A program made the translations under genes and the position numbers. Shown piece by piece: positions 1 to 5,090 of a stretch of DNA of 5,314 nt. The stretch is from Bacillota bacterium. Its GTDB lineage: Bacteria; Bacillota; Bacilli; Bacillales_B; DSM-18226. The notes under the pieces are model-generated. The model searched no databases. It saw only the letters and a program-made list of their open reading frames with translations, and was not told where the DNA came from. The stretch is from contig JAUZQA010000312.1 in NCBI GenBank assembly GCA_030705665.1, forward strand, positions 1 to 5,314. Direction: 5' to 3'. Position 1 is the stretch's first letter, and each line of letters begins with the position of its first letter.

Positions 1-48
1 ATCATAGATACTCTAATTTTCCCCAGTTTGAAAAATAATTGCAAAAAG

Positions 49-80
49 TTGTGAACATTATGTGATAAACATGATAAAAT
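49..80 (+). promoter_or_regulatory. Possible sigma-A promoter of the yvgT-like gene
   Basis: TTGTGA at 49-54 could be a -35 element and GATAAA at 73-78 a -10, with an 18-base spacer. TAAAAT at 75-80 is a better -10 hexamer but leaves 20 bases. A second -35-like TTGCAA lies at 39-44. The match is weak, and the placement rests on an AT-rich stretch about 50 bases before the gene. The rest of 1-48 shows nothing I can assign. Confidence 0.3.
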
Positions 81-98
81 AAGTTGTCTTTATCACAT
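60..98. promoter_or_regulatory. 10-bp inverted repeat over the promoter, possible operator
   Basis: ATGTGATAAA at 60-69 is the exact reverse complement of TTTATCACAT at 89-98, with 19 bases between. The left arm lies over the presumed -10 region and the right arm lies in the untranslated leader. A TGTGA half-site also occurs at 50-54, one DNA turn before the one at 61-65. This could be a two-site operator or a leader hairpin. The spacing does not fit a CRP/FNR site (TGTGA-N6-TCACA), and I do not recognise the regulator. Confidence 0.35.
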
Positions 99-126
99 CG
101 GCATCTTTACTTGGGGGAACGTTAGC

Positions 127-753
127 ATGACCTGGGAAGTATTAAGTATGATTGGCACGATTGCCTTTGCTGTGAGCGGCGCGATTGTGGCCATGGAAGA
201 AGAATATGATATTTTAGGTGTTTATTTTTTAGGAATTGTCACAGCGTTTGGCGGTGGAGCGATTCGAAACCTCTTGATTGGGGTACCAGTTTCCACACTC
301 TGGGATCAAGGGTTATTTTTTGAAATTGCCTTAATCGCGATGACAGCTGCACTTCTTTTTCCAAAAAATCTCCTGAAACATTGGGATAAATGGGGCAACT
401 TGTGTGATGCCATTGGCCTTTCTGCTTTTGCGATCCAAGGAGCCTTATATGCGGTCAAAATGGGCCATCCATTAAGTGCTGTTATTGTTGCCGCCGTATT
501 AACCGGTATTGGCGGAGGCATTATTCGCGATTTATTAGCAGGCAGAAAACCGGGTGTTCTTCGGTCTGAAATTTATGCGGTCTGGACCATTTTATCCGGC
601 CTGATTATCGGGTTAAAAATTGCGACCTCACCACTTGAACTTTATGTCTTATTTATCGTAATCACCATTATGCGTGTCCTTTCTTATACGTTTGATTGGA
701 AGCTTCCGATCATTAAACTTAAAAGCAATTTTACGCAGGGAAATGGTTTTTAA
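127..753 (+). CDS. yvgT: YvgT-like TRIC-family (UPF0126) cation channel membrane protein
   Basis: Integral membrane protein of 208 residues, close in size to Bacillus YvgT (about 200). It is a tandem duplication of a three-helix unit. Each half carries the family glycine motif after its second helix: GGGAIRN at residues 42-48 and GGGIIRD at 129-135. Hydrophobic helices fall at about 5-22, 30-48, 64-78, 93-110, 116-135 and 150-165, with a further one at 170-187. Prokaryotic TRIC proteins form trimeric potassium-permeable channels; the physiological role in Bacillus is unclear, so ion specificity here is inference. The first motif has Asn where many relatives have Asp, which I believe is normal for the YvgT subgroup. 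The ATG follows GGGGGA at 113-118 with an 8-base spacer, a G-rich site that can pair with anti-Shine-Dalgarno using one G-U. The gene stands alone and faces spoVK tail to tail. Confidence 0.9.
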   Translation: MTWEVLSMIGTIAFAVSGAIVAMEEEYDILGVYFLGIVTAFGGGAIRNLLIGVPVSTLWDQGLFFEIALIAMTAALLFPKNLLKHWDKWGNLCDAIGLSAFAIQGALYAVKMGHPLSAVIVAAVLTGIGGGIIRDLLAGRKPGVLRSEIYAVWTILSGLIIGLKIATSPLELYVLFIVITIMRVLSYTFDWKLPIIKLKSNFTQGNGF

Positions 754-763
754 CTAAAGAAAA

Positions 764-863
764 CTCGCCGATTGGCGAGCCCCTAAGGGCGAAGACAGAG
801 GCGTAGTTGCACTTATGCGACATAGGAAAGTAAAAATTTTGATAAAAATTTTTACTTTCCTAT
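764..863. repeat. Structured intergenic element: chained hairpins and a perfect 19-bp inverted repeat
   Basis: Ten bases after the yvgT-like stop, several dyads follow without a break. They are CTCGCC/GGCGAG with loop GATT (764-779), GCCC/GGGC with loop CTAA (779-790, sharing one base with the first), GTTGC/GCGAC with a 6-base loop (806-821), and a perfect 19-bp inverted repeat (822-840 and 845-863) with loop GATA. The last is AT-rich inside and closed outside by ATAGGAAAG/CTTTCCTAT. None is followed by a clean T-run, so these are not simple terminators. The look is that of a dispersed palindromic repeat or a structured 3' UTR. No coding frame is evident. Confidence 0.6.
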
Positions 864-868
864 TAGCC

Positions 869-896
869 AAAAAAGAGCCGAGTCGGCTCTTTTTTT
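869..896. terminator. Bidirectional intrinsic terminator shared by the yvgT-like gene and spoVK
   Basis: GAGCCG at 875-880 pairs with CGGCTC at 884-889 around a 3-base loop. The stem is flanked by six A (869-874) and seven T (890-896), so it ends with a U-run in either direction. On the minus strand it begins inside the spoVK stop codon (897-895), leaving that mRNA almost no 3' UTR. Confidence 0.85.
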
Positions 897-1839
897 AATC
901 TTCCTCAAATACGAGGTCATTACTTCTTAAGGTCATTAGTTCATGTTTATCAAAATGATTTTGCATCAGGATTCGCATCGCTTGGGCACGAATCGATTTT
1001 TCGATTACATTGCGGACATAACGCCCATTTGAAAAACTATTTGGATTGAGAATCGCTTTGACCCAAATTAAATGATCCCTCAGTTTTTTCTCCGCTTCAT
1101 GACTAAGGGTGTATTCCCGCTCCTTTAGCATCCTGTCGCCAATTTCCATTAATTGTTCAATATCATAATCAGGAAAATCGATGACGAGCGGAAACCGCGA
1201 GTGCAATCCAGGGTTCAAGGTAAGAAAATATTCCATTTCGCGGGAATAGCCAGCGAGGATTAAAATAAATTCATGCTGCTTATCCTCCATATGTTTTACG
1301 AGGGTGTCAATCGCTTCCTTGCCGAAATCCTTTTCTCCGCCCCTTCCCAATGAATAGGCCTCATCAATAAACAGAATGCCGCCCTGCGCTTTTTTAACCA
1401 GATCTCTTGTTTTTTGCGCCGTATGGCCGATATATTCCCCGACGAGGTCCGCACGTTCTGCTTCAATCAAATGACCCTTCGAGAGTACGTTCATTTTTTG
1501 AAAAAGCTTGCCAATTAAACGAGCTACAGTCGTTTTCCCTGTGCCTGGATTCCCTTTAAACATCATATGCAGGGCTTGTTTTCCAGCTTTTAATCCTATT
1601 TCTTCCCGCTTTTTATTGACATAAATCCAGGCATAAATTTCTTTAATCATTCGTTTCATTTCATTCATGCCAACCAATGCCCCGAGCTCTTCTTCGATTT
1701 CCTTTAATGCTGAATGCTCTGGGGGTATATCCTTTGGAACAACTTGGAAATCCGGCAACTCTTTTGGCAGCACTCTTCGTTGAGAGTTGAGGGAAATAGT
1801 GATTTGACCATTACTTTTCATTCGAATCGGTTGATCCAA
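895..1839 (-). CDS. spoVK: Stage V sporulation protein K, AAA+ ATPase
   Basis: AAA+ ATPase of the CbbX/SpoVK family, needed for late spore maturation in Bacillus and made in the mother cell; its substrate is not established. The product is 314 residues from the start chosen here, against about 322 in B. subtilis. Visible motifs are Walker A GNPGTGKTT at about 96-104, Walker B ILFIDEA at 155-161, the NPGLHSRFP segment with the likely arginine finger near 215, and a sensor-2 region GRYVRN near 272-277. The N-terminal 45 residues are variable, as usual. Start: the open frame could begin at GTG 1848, but that codon overlaps the Shine-Dalgarno. GAGGTGA sits at an ideal distance from TTG 1839, so TTG is preferred; ATG 1821 is too far from it. 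A TATACAAC at 1905-1898 resembles a sigma-E -10 box, as expected for mother-cell expression, but no convincing -35 is seen. The gene lies downstream of miaA-hfq in the same direction, as in other Bacillus. Confidence 0.95.
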   Translation of the reverse strand: MDQPIRMKSNGQITISLNSQRRVLPKELPDFQVVPKDIPPEHSALKEIEEELGALVGMNEMKRMIKEIYAWIYVNKKREEIGLKAGKQALHMMFKGNPGTGKTTVARLIGKLFQKMNVLSKGHLIEAERADLVGEYIGHTAQKTRDLVKKAQGGILFIDEAYSLGRGGEKDFGKEAIDTLVKHMEDKQHEFILILAGYSREMEYFLTLNPGLHSRFPLVIDFPDYDIEQLMEIGDRMLKEREYTLSHEAEKKLRDHLIWVKAILNPNSFSNGRYVRNVIEKSIRAQAMRILMQNHFDKHELMTLRSNDLVFEED

Positions 1840-1911
1840 AGCCTTCACCTCGCATTTTTCGCAAACAATCTACGCTTGTGAGCTTTATTTTTATTTTGTT
1901 GTATATACTTC

Positions 1912-2111
1912 ATTGACTACCTTTGAGTCGTTTTTTTGACCATTTGGTCGTCAATAAGCTCTATTGGCTACCTTCTTGTCACTTTTAGTAACCATTCGGT
2001 CGTCAATAAGCCCTATTGGCTACCCTCTAGTCACTTTTAGTAACCATTCGGTCGTCAATAAGCCCCATTGGCTACCCTCTAGTCACTTTTTTTAGCCTTT
2101 CGGTCGTCCAT
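1912..2111. repeat. Four tandem ~52-bp repeats with internal dyad symmetry
   Basis: Units are 1916-1966 (51 bp), 1967-2018 (52 bp), 2019-2070 (52 bp) and a partial copy 2071-2108. Units 2 and 3 differ at 3 of 52 positions; units 1 and 4 are more diverged. In every unit ATTGRCTACC (starting at 1912, 1963, 2015 and 2067) faces an imperfect inverse GGTCGTCAAT (starting at 1946, 1998 and 2050; GGTCGTCCAT at 2102). Each unit could therefore fold into a hairpin of about 10 bp around a 25-base centre, which in the middle units has a smaller GTCAC/GTAAC dyad. The unit length is not a multiple of three and the frames contain stops, so it is not coding. It fills half of the hfq-spoVK gap. Adjacent copies without unique spacers argue against CRISPR. 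Confidence 0.85.
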
Positions 2112-2135
2112 GCATCCGGCGGAATTTAACTACCT

Positions 2136-2154
2136 AAAAAAGGATATCATCCTT
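2136..2154 (-). terminator. Weak terminator-like hairpin between hfq and the repeats
   Basis: On the minus strand AAGGAT and ATCCTT form a 6-bp stem around GAT, followed by four further T. It is short and AT-rich. It may be a backup terminator for hfq read-through or chance. The stretch 2155-2246 on either strand shows no gene I can support. Confidence 0.25.
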
Positions 2155-2246
2155 GCCGCTCAGATAGGATTGTACACTTACCAAGTGAGTTTCCTTCATA
2201 CTATGTGTATTCAGTGGAAATCAATAGTATTAGTATTAAAATTGGG

Positions 2247-2280
2247 GAAAAGAAAAAGAGCCCGCGGGAATGGGCTCTTT
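2247..2280 (-). terminator. Intrinsic terminator of the miaA-hfq operon
   Basis: Read on the minus strand, AAAGAGCCC (2280-2272) pairs perfectly with GGGCTCTTT (2263-2255) around an 8-base loop and runs into TTCTTTT. It starts 14 bases after the hfq stop codon. Confidence 0.88.
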
Positions 2281-2294
2281 GCTGGTACTTCTAC

Positions 2295-2525
2295 TTATTG
2301 TGGGTCAAGGTCAAGATGTACATTTTTTTGCGGTGCGAATGTAGAAATCGCATGTTTAAAAACAAGCTGTTGTTTTCCTTCCGATTCAAAAAGCACTGTA
2401 AAGTTATCAAATCCTTTAATTTGACCTCTTATTTGAAATCCGTTTAGTAAAAATACGGTTACGTTTGTGCCGTCCTTGCGTAATTGGTTTAAAAATTGGT
2501 CCTGAATGTTAATAGCTGTTTTCAT
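2295..2525 (-). CDS. hfq: RNA chaperone Hfq
   Basis: Sm-fold RNA-binding protein that forms a ring hexamer in the cytoplasm. It is 76 residues, near the 73 of B. subtilis Hfq, and lacks the long C-terminal tail of enterobacterial Hfq. The N-terminal helix holds [12 protein letters not shown] (residues 5-16) with the conserved proximal-face Gln at 8. Sm1 spans about 21-48 with FLLNGF and KGFDNF, and Sm2 holds [10 protein letters not shown] (56-65) with the proximal-face Lys57-His58. In Bacillus, Hfq binds small RNAs but its loss has mild effects; the sequence does not say more. The ATG follows AGGAGG with a 9-base spacer, the strongest ribosome site in the window. It lies 27 bases behind miaA with no terminator between them, so it is co-transcribed. 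Confidence 0.97.
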   Translation of the reverse strand: MKTAINIQDQFLNQLRKDGTNVTVFLLNGFQIRGQIKGFDNFTVLFESEGKQQLVFKHAISTFAPQKNVHLDLDPQ

Positions 2526-2552
2526 TTTGTAAATCCTCCTCTTTAATCTCTA

Positions 2553-3518
2553 CTAATATGTATTCGATTTTAACTGAAGCTTTCCTTCCACATAACGAGA
2601 AATTCCGATTATTTTTTTCTCCAAATCAAGAGTATCCGTCATATCAAACCATTGTACATCCATTTTGTTTCGAAACCAAGTAAGTTGTCTTTTTGCATAG
2701 TGACGAGAATTTTTTTTCAAGTTTTCAATGGCTTCATTAAAGCTGATATGCCCATCCAGATATTCATAAATTTCTTTATAGCCAATCGCCTGAATGGATT
2801 GACAATCACGCAGCCCTTGATCGTAAAGCATTTGCACTTCCTTCATTAACCCTTGTTCAACCATAAGCTCCACACGGAGATTAATCCGATCATACAATTT
2901 TTCACGGTCCATTGTCAGGCCAACAAGTGCTGTGTCATATAGTGGCTCAGGCTGCTGCACCTCTTGTGTTTGGCTCATCGTTTTACCAGTCCGATAATAA
3001 ATTTCTAAGGCTCGAATGACCCTTCTGACATTATTCGGATGGATTTGACTGGCACTTTTTGGATCAATTTGACTTAATTCATGGTGAAGCGCCTCATTGC
3101 CTATTTCCTTCGCTCTTTCCTCGAGCTTAGTCCTTAGCGTTTCATCCGCAGGAGCTTCAGAAAATTGATAATCATATATAACAGACTGAATATACAGTCC
3201 GGTGCCTCCGACAATCATGGGAAGCTTTCCACGCCCGTTTATTTCCGCAATTTTAGCACGGACAAGTTCTTGAAATTCGGCAACTGAAAAGCTTTCATCA
3301 GGATCCTTAATATCCATCAAATAATGGGGAATCCCTTCCATCTCTTGCATCGTTATTTTGGCGGTTCCAATGTCCATTCCCCGATAAATCTGCATTGAAT
3401 CCCCGCTAATAATTTCACCATTTAATCTTTTTGCCAGTTCTATACTTAGCTTGGTTTTTCCTACTGCAGTCGGTCCAATTATAACCAAAACCTTTTGTTT
3501 AGAATCCAATTTTTTCAC
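2553..3518 (-). CDS. miaA: tRNA dimethylallyltransferase MiaA
   Basis: Transfers the dimethylallyl group of DMAPP to N6 of A37 in tRNAs that read UNN codons, the first step towards ms2i6A. The product is 321 residues from this start, against about 314 in B. subtilis. Motifs are the P-loop GPTAVGKT at 15-22, SGDSMQIYRGMDIGTAK at 38-54 with the conserved Asp40, GGTGLYIQS for substrate binding, RRVIRALE, and QSIQAIGYKE in the C-terminal half, ending in the KRQLTWFRNK segment. Start: the frame stays open to TTG 3560, but a good promoter lies at 3579-3552 with a predicted transcript start near 3545, which would leave TTG outside the mRNA. GTG 3518, preceded by AAAAGG with a short 4-base spacer, fits the family length. 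TTG 3509 is another option. It is the first gene of the miaA-hfq operon and divergent from mreBH. Confidence 0.95.
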   Translation of the reverse strand: MKKLDSKQKVLVIIGPTAVGKTKLSIELAKRLNGEIISGDSMQIYRGMDIGTAKITMQEMEGIPHYLMDIKDPDESFSVAEFQELVRAKIAEINGRGKLPMIVGGTGLYIQSVIYDYQFSEAPADETLRTKLEERAKEIGNEALHHELSQIDPKSASQIHPNNVRRVIRALEIYYRTGKTMSQTQEVQQPEPLYDTALVGLTMDREKLYDRINLRVELMVEQGLMKEVQMLYDQGLRDCQSIQAIGYKEIYEYLDGHISFNEAIENLKKNSRHYAKRQLTWFRNKMDVQWFDMTDTLDLEKKIIGISRYVEGKLQLKSNTY

Positions 3519-3551
3519 ACTGCCTTTTCTTTTTGGGCTCTGCCCTATCGT

Positions 3552-3579
3552 ATCATACAAACAAGCAGTAGAACATCAA
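3552..3579 (-). promoter_or_regulatory. Sigma-A promoter of miaA-hfq
   Basis: On the minus strand TTGATG (3579-3574) and TATGAT (3557-3552) are separated by 16 bases, each matching the sigma-A consensus at four or more positions. Transcription would begin near 3545, about 27 bases before the GTG chosen for miaA. The promoter sits inside the longest possible miaA frame, which is the main reason to shorten that gene. Confidence 0.6.
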
Positions 3580-3672
3580 ATAAGTATAATCAAAAATAAT
3601 ACATTCTATGCACTTACACGACATTTTTTAAGCAAAGGTTACAAAATTAACGTTTCCTTTACATTCCGGGTT

Positions 3673-3712
3673 CAACCCCCAATTATCGTTCGCCTTCTAC
3701 TAAACTTATACT
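3673..3712 (+). promoter_or_regulatory. Promoter region of mreBH, with a sigma-I-like CAACCCCC box
   Basis: CAACCCCC at 3673-3680 resembles the C-rich -35 motif of sigma-I promoters, and mreBH is a known sigma-I target in B. subtilis. The matching CGAA-type -10 is not seen at a normal distance; CGTT (3687) and CGCC (3691) are too near. A sigma-A -10, TATACT at 3707-3712, lies 30 bases before the start codon with a poor -35 TTATCG at 3683-3688. The C-run is also part of a small palindrome, GGGTT-C-AACCC (3668-3678). The remaining sequence back to 3580 is AT-rich with no gene. Confidence 0.4.
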
Positions 3713-3741
3713 GTATGAAACTATAGAAAAAGGTGAATATC

Positions 3742-4749
3742 ATGTTATCTACATCAGAGATTGGAATAGACTTGGGAACAGCAAACATCCTTGTATATAG
3801 CAAAACAAAAGGAATCGCTTTAAATGAACCGTCCGTAGTGGCAATCGATACAGTAACAAAAAATGTGCTAGCCGTCGGACATGAAGCAAAAGAAATGATT
3901 GGAAAAACACCAGGTAAGATTGTGGCGATCCGTCCATTAAAAGACGGTGTTATTGCTGATTTTAGTGTGACAACGGAAATGTTAAAACATGTGATGAACA
4001 AGGTGGCTAAAATAGTAGGGTTTTCGCTCCGCAAGCCAAGTGTCGTTGTTTGTGCACCATCCGGCTCCACAAGTGTGGAACGAAGAGCGATCGAAGACGC
4101 CGTTCGAAATGCAGGTGCAAAAAAAGTAACCTTAATTGAAGAACCTGTTGCTGCGGCAATTGGTGCTGGACTGCCAGTTGATGAACCGGTAGCCAATGTG
4201 GTTGTCGACATTGGCGGCGGTACGACGGAAGTGGCAATCATTTCTTTTGGCGGAATTGTTGCGTGTCATTCGATTCGTGTTGGCGGGGACAAGCTCGATG
4301 AAGAGATCATTCAGCATGTCCGTAAAGAATATAATGTGTTAATCGGAGAACGTACAGCGGAAAATATCAAAATGGAAATTGGGAATGCTGTTGAAAACCA
4401 TGAAGAGGTTTTAATGGAAATTCGAGGCCGCGATCTTGTAACGGGTCTTCCAAAAACCGTTACGCTTTCTTCCCGTGAAGTGAATAAAGCAATGCGAGAG
4501 TGTCTTGCTCAAATTCTTGAGGCAATTCGAGCTACCCTTGAAGATTGTCCTGCCGAATTGAGCGGAGACATCGTGGACCGCGGCGTTATTTTAACTGGCG
4601 GCGGCTCCTTACTCAACGGGATGGAGGAATGGTTAAGTTCACAGATTATTGTTCCTGTCCATCTTGCCCCAAGTCCCTTGGAGGCTGTAGCAATCGGTAC
4701 AGGCCAGGCACTCCAATTTATTCATAAAATTCCCGCTGCGATAAAATAA
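3742..4749 (+). CDS. mreBH: MreBH, MreB-type bacterial actin for cell-wall elongation
   Basis: Actin-like ATPase that forms membrane-bound filaments and guides lateral wall synthesis; in B. subtilis MreBH also positions the LytE hydrolase. It is 335 residues, the length of B. subtilis MreBH. ATP-site motifs are phosphate-1 [12 protein letters not shown] (8-19), phosphate-2 [11 protein letters not shown] (157-167), GGDKLDE (181-187), GERTAE (202-207) and the adenosine motif [10 protein letters not shown] (284-293). I call MreBH rather than MreB or Mbl because it stands alone without mreCD or spoIIID next to it, and because the ends ([19 protein letters not shown] and PAAIK) resemble MreBH; the three paralogues are similar, so phylogeny would settle it. 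Start: a GTG at 3733 is in frame but lies within the Shine-Dalgarno AAAAAGGTGA, so ATG 3742, six bases after AAGGTG, is used. The gene is monocistronic with its own terminator. Confidence 0.93.
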   Translation: MLSTSEIGIDLGTANILVYSKTKGIALNEPSVVAIDTVTKNVLAVGHEAKEMIGKTPGKIVAIRPLKDGVIADFSVTTEMLKHVMNKVAKIVGFSLRKPSVVVCAPSGSTSVERRAIEDAVRNAGAKKVTLIEEPVAAAIGAGLPVDEPVANVVVDIGGGTTEVAIISFGGIVACHSIRVGGDKLDEEIIQHVRKEYNVLIGERTAENIKMEIGNAVENHEEVLMEIRGRDLVTGLPKTVTLSSREVNKAMRECLAQILEAIRATLEDCPAELSGDIVDRGVILTGGGSLLNGMEEWLSSQIIVPVHLAPSPLEAVAIGTGQALQFIHKIPAAIK

Positions 4750-4755
4750 GTGTTC

Positions 4756-4780
4756 GAGCTGCAATTTTGCAGCTCTTTTT
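4756..4780 (+). terminator. Intrinsic terminator of mreBH
   Basis: GAGCTGCA (4756-4763) pairs perfectly with TGCAGCTC (4768-4775) around ATTT and is followed by five T. It begins seven bases after the mreBH stop. Confidence 0.92.
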
Positions 4781-4819
4781 ACTTTTGACCTTCAAGATCA
4801 AAATAATTATTGAAATATC

Positions 4820-4848
4820 TTTAGAAAAATTGCTTGCAATTTACAAAT
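4820..4848 (+). promoter_or_regulatory. Promoter and 16-bp palindromic operator of the broken regulator gene
   Basis: AAATTGC-TT-GCAATTT at 4827-4842 is a perfect 16-bp palindrome. It fills the spacer of a possible promoter, TTTAGA (4820-4825) and TACAAA (4842-4847), 16 bases apart. A 14- to 20-bp palindrome over its own promoter is the usual autoregulation site of MarR-type repressors, which fits the gene behind it. A second, imperfect dyad TTGACCTT-C-AAGATCAA lies at 4785-4801. The promoter hexamers are mediocre; the palindrome is clear. Confidence 0.5.
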
Positions 4849-4865
4849 AATCAGAGGTGAAAATA

Positions 4866-4920
4866 ATGGAAAACACCCGAGAATTGTTCCAGGTGATGAC
4901 AAGACGATTCGGTCTTTTGA
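4866..4920 (+). pseudogene. 5' remnant of a regulator gene (probably MarR family) cut by the tnpB element
   Basis: GAGGTG at 4854-4859 with a 6-base spacer leads into ATG 4866. The first 18 codons give MENTRELFQVMTRRFGLL, a charged amphipathic N-terminal helix like those of Bacillus MarR-type winged-helix regulators. From about 4921 the sequence is transposon end. The frame continues through it to a TAG at 4986-4988, giving a 40-residue chimera with no DNA-binding domain. The helix-turn-helix and the rest of the gene should lie beyond the element, outside this window on the + strand. The family call is from memory of similar N-termini and 18 residues cannot prove it. That a real gene start was broken is better supported, by the promoter, palindrome and ribosome site. 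Confidence 0.55.
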
Positions 4921-5090
4921 TTGAACTACTCGGCACTAAAGTACCGAGATTCCTAAGTACGGGATTCTCACGAACCCTAATTGATTAGGCTATCCCCGTC
5001 GAACCAACGGTTAGCAGTACAAACGACTGAAAAAGATGTCTCCTGCGGTAAATCCAGTTTGTTCTTAACATGCTACTGTGACTTGTTTTA
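4901..5090 (-). ncRNA. Probable omegaRNA (reRNA) of TnpB, with guide at 4920-4901
   Basis: TnpB nucleases use an RNA made from the 3' end of tnpB and the element's right end, ending in a guide copied from the flanking DNA. Here the sequence after the tnpB stop is rich in pairing. There is an ACGGGGAT/ATCCCGT domain (4999-4959) enclosing CCTAAT-CA-ATTAGG (4989-4976), and a final 9-bp hairpin CTCGGTACT/AGTGCCGAG (4948-4929). The final stem has a G-U pair only when read as minus-strand RNA; on the + strand it would be a C-A mismatch, which favours the minus strand as the functional one. The element then ends in TTCAA at 4921, and the guide would be TCAAAAGACCGAATCGTCTT. The 5' end of the RNA is a guess. 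Confidence 0.6.

Noticed and set aside
764..863. Riboswitch or tRNA-like element
   Set aside because: It follows a stop codon and leads to no downstream + strand gene, and no known riboswitch core or cloverleaf is recognisable.
1898..1905. Sigma-E promoter for spoVK (TATACAAC)
   Set aside because: Six of eight -10 positions match but no -35 is seen at 14-16 bases, so it is mentioned only within the gene entry.
1912..2111. CRISPR array
   Set aside because: The 52-bp units are directly adjacent with no unique spacers and have drifted from each other; no cas genes are nearby.
2110..2447. Two + strand open frames of 80-104 codons across the hfq region
   Set aside because: They lie antisense to hfq and its terminator, have no ribosome site or recognisable protein, and hfq is certain.
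3585..3590. Perfect TATAAT on the + strand upstream of mreBH
   Set aside because: No -35 lies at 15-19 bases before it, and it would give a leader of about 145 bases. Probably chance in AT-rich DNA.
3733..3744. GTG 3733 as mreBH start
   Set aside because: The codon is part of the Shine-Dalgarno AAGGTG that serves ATG 3742, and the shorter form has the family length.
3672..4241. Long minus-strand frame of 189 codons inside mreBH
   Set aside because: It is antisense to the conserved ATPase motifs of MreBH and rich in Ser/Thr/Ala/Ile as expected of a shadow frame.
4866..4988. Intact 40-codon small gene
   Set aside because: Its second half is encoded by the transposon end and its hairpins; only the first 18 codons look like native protein.
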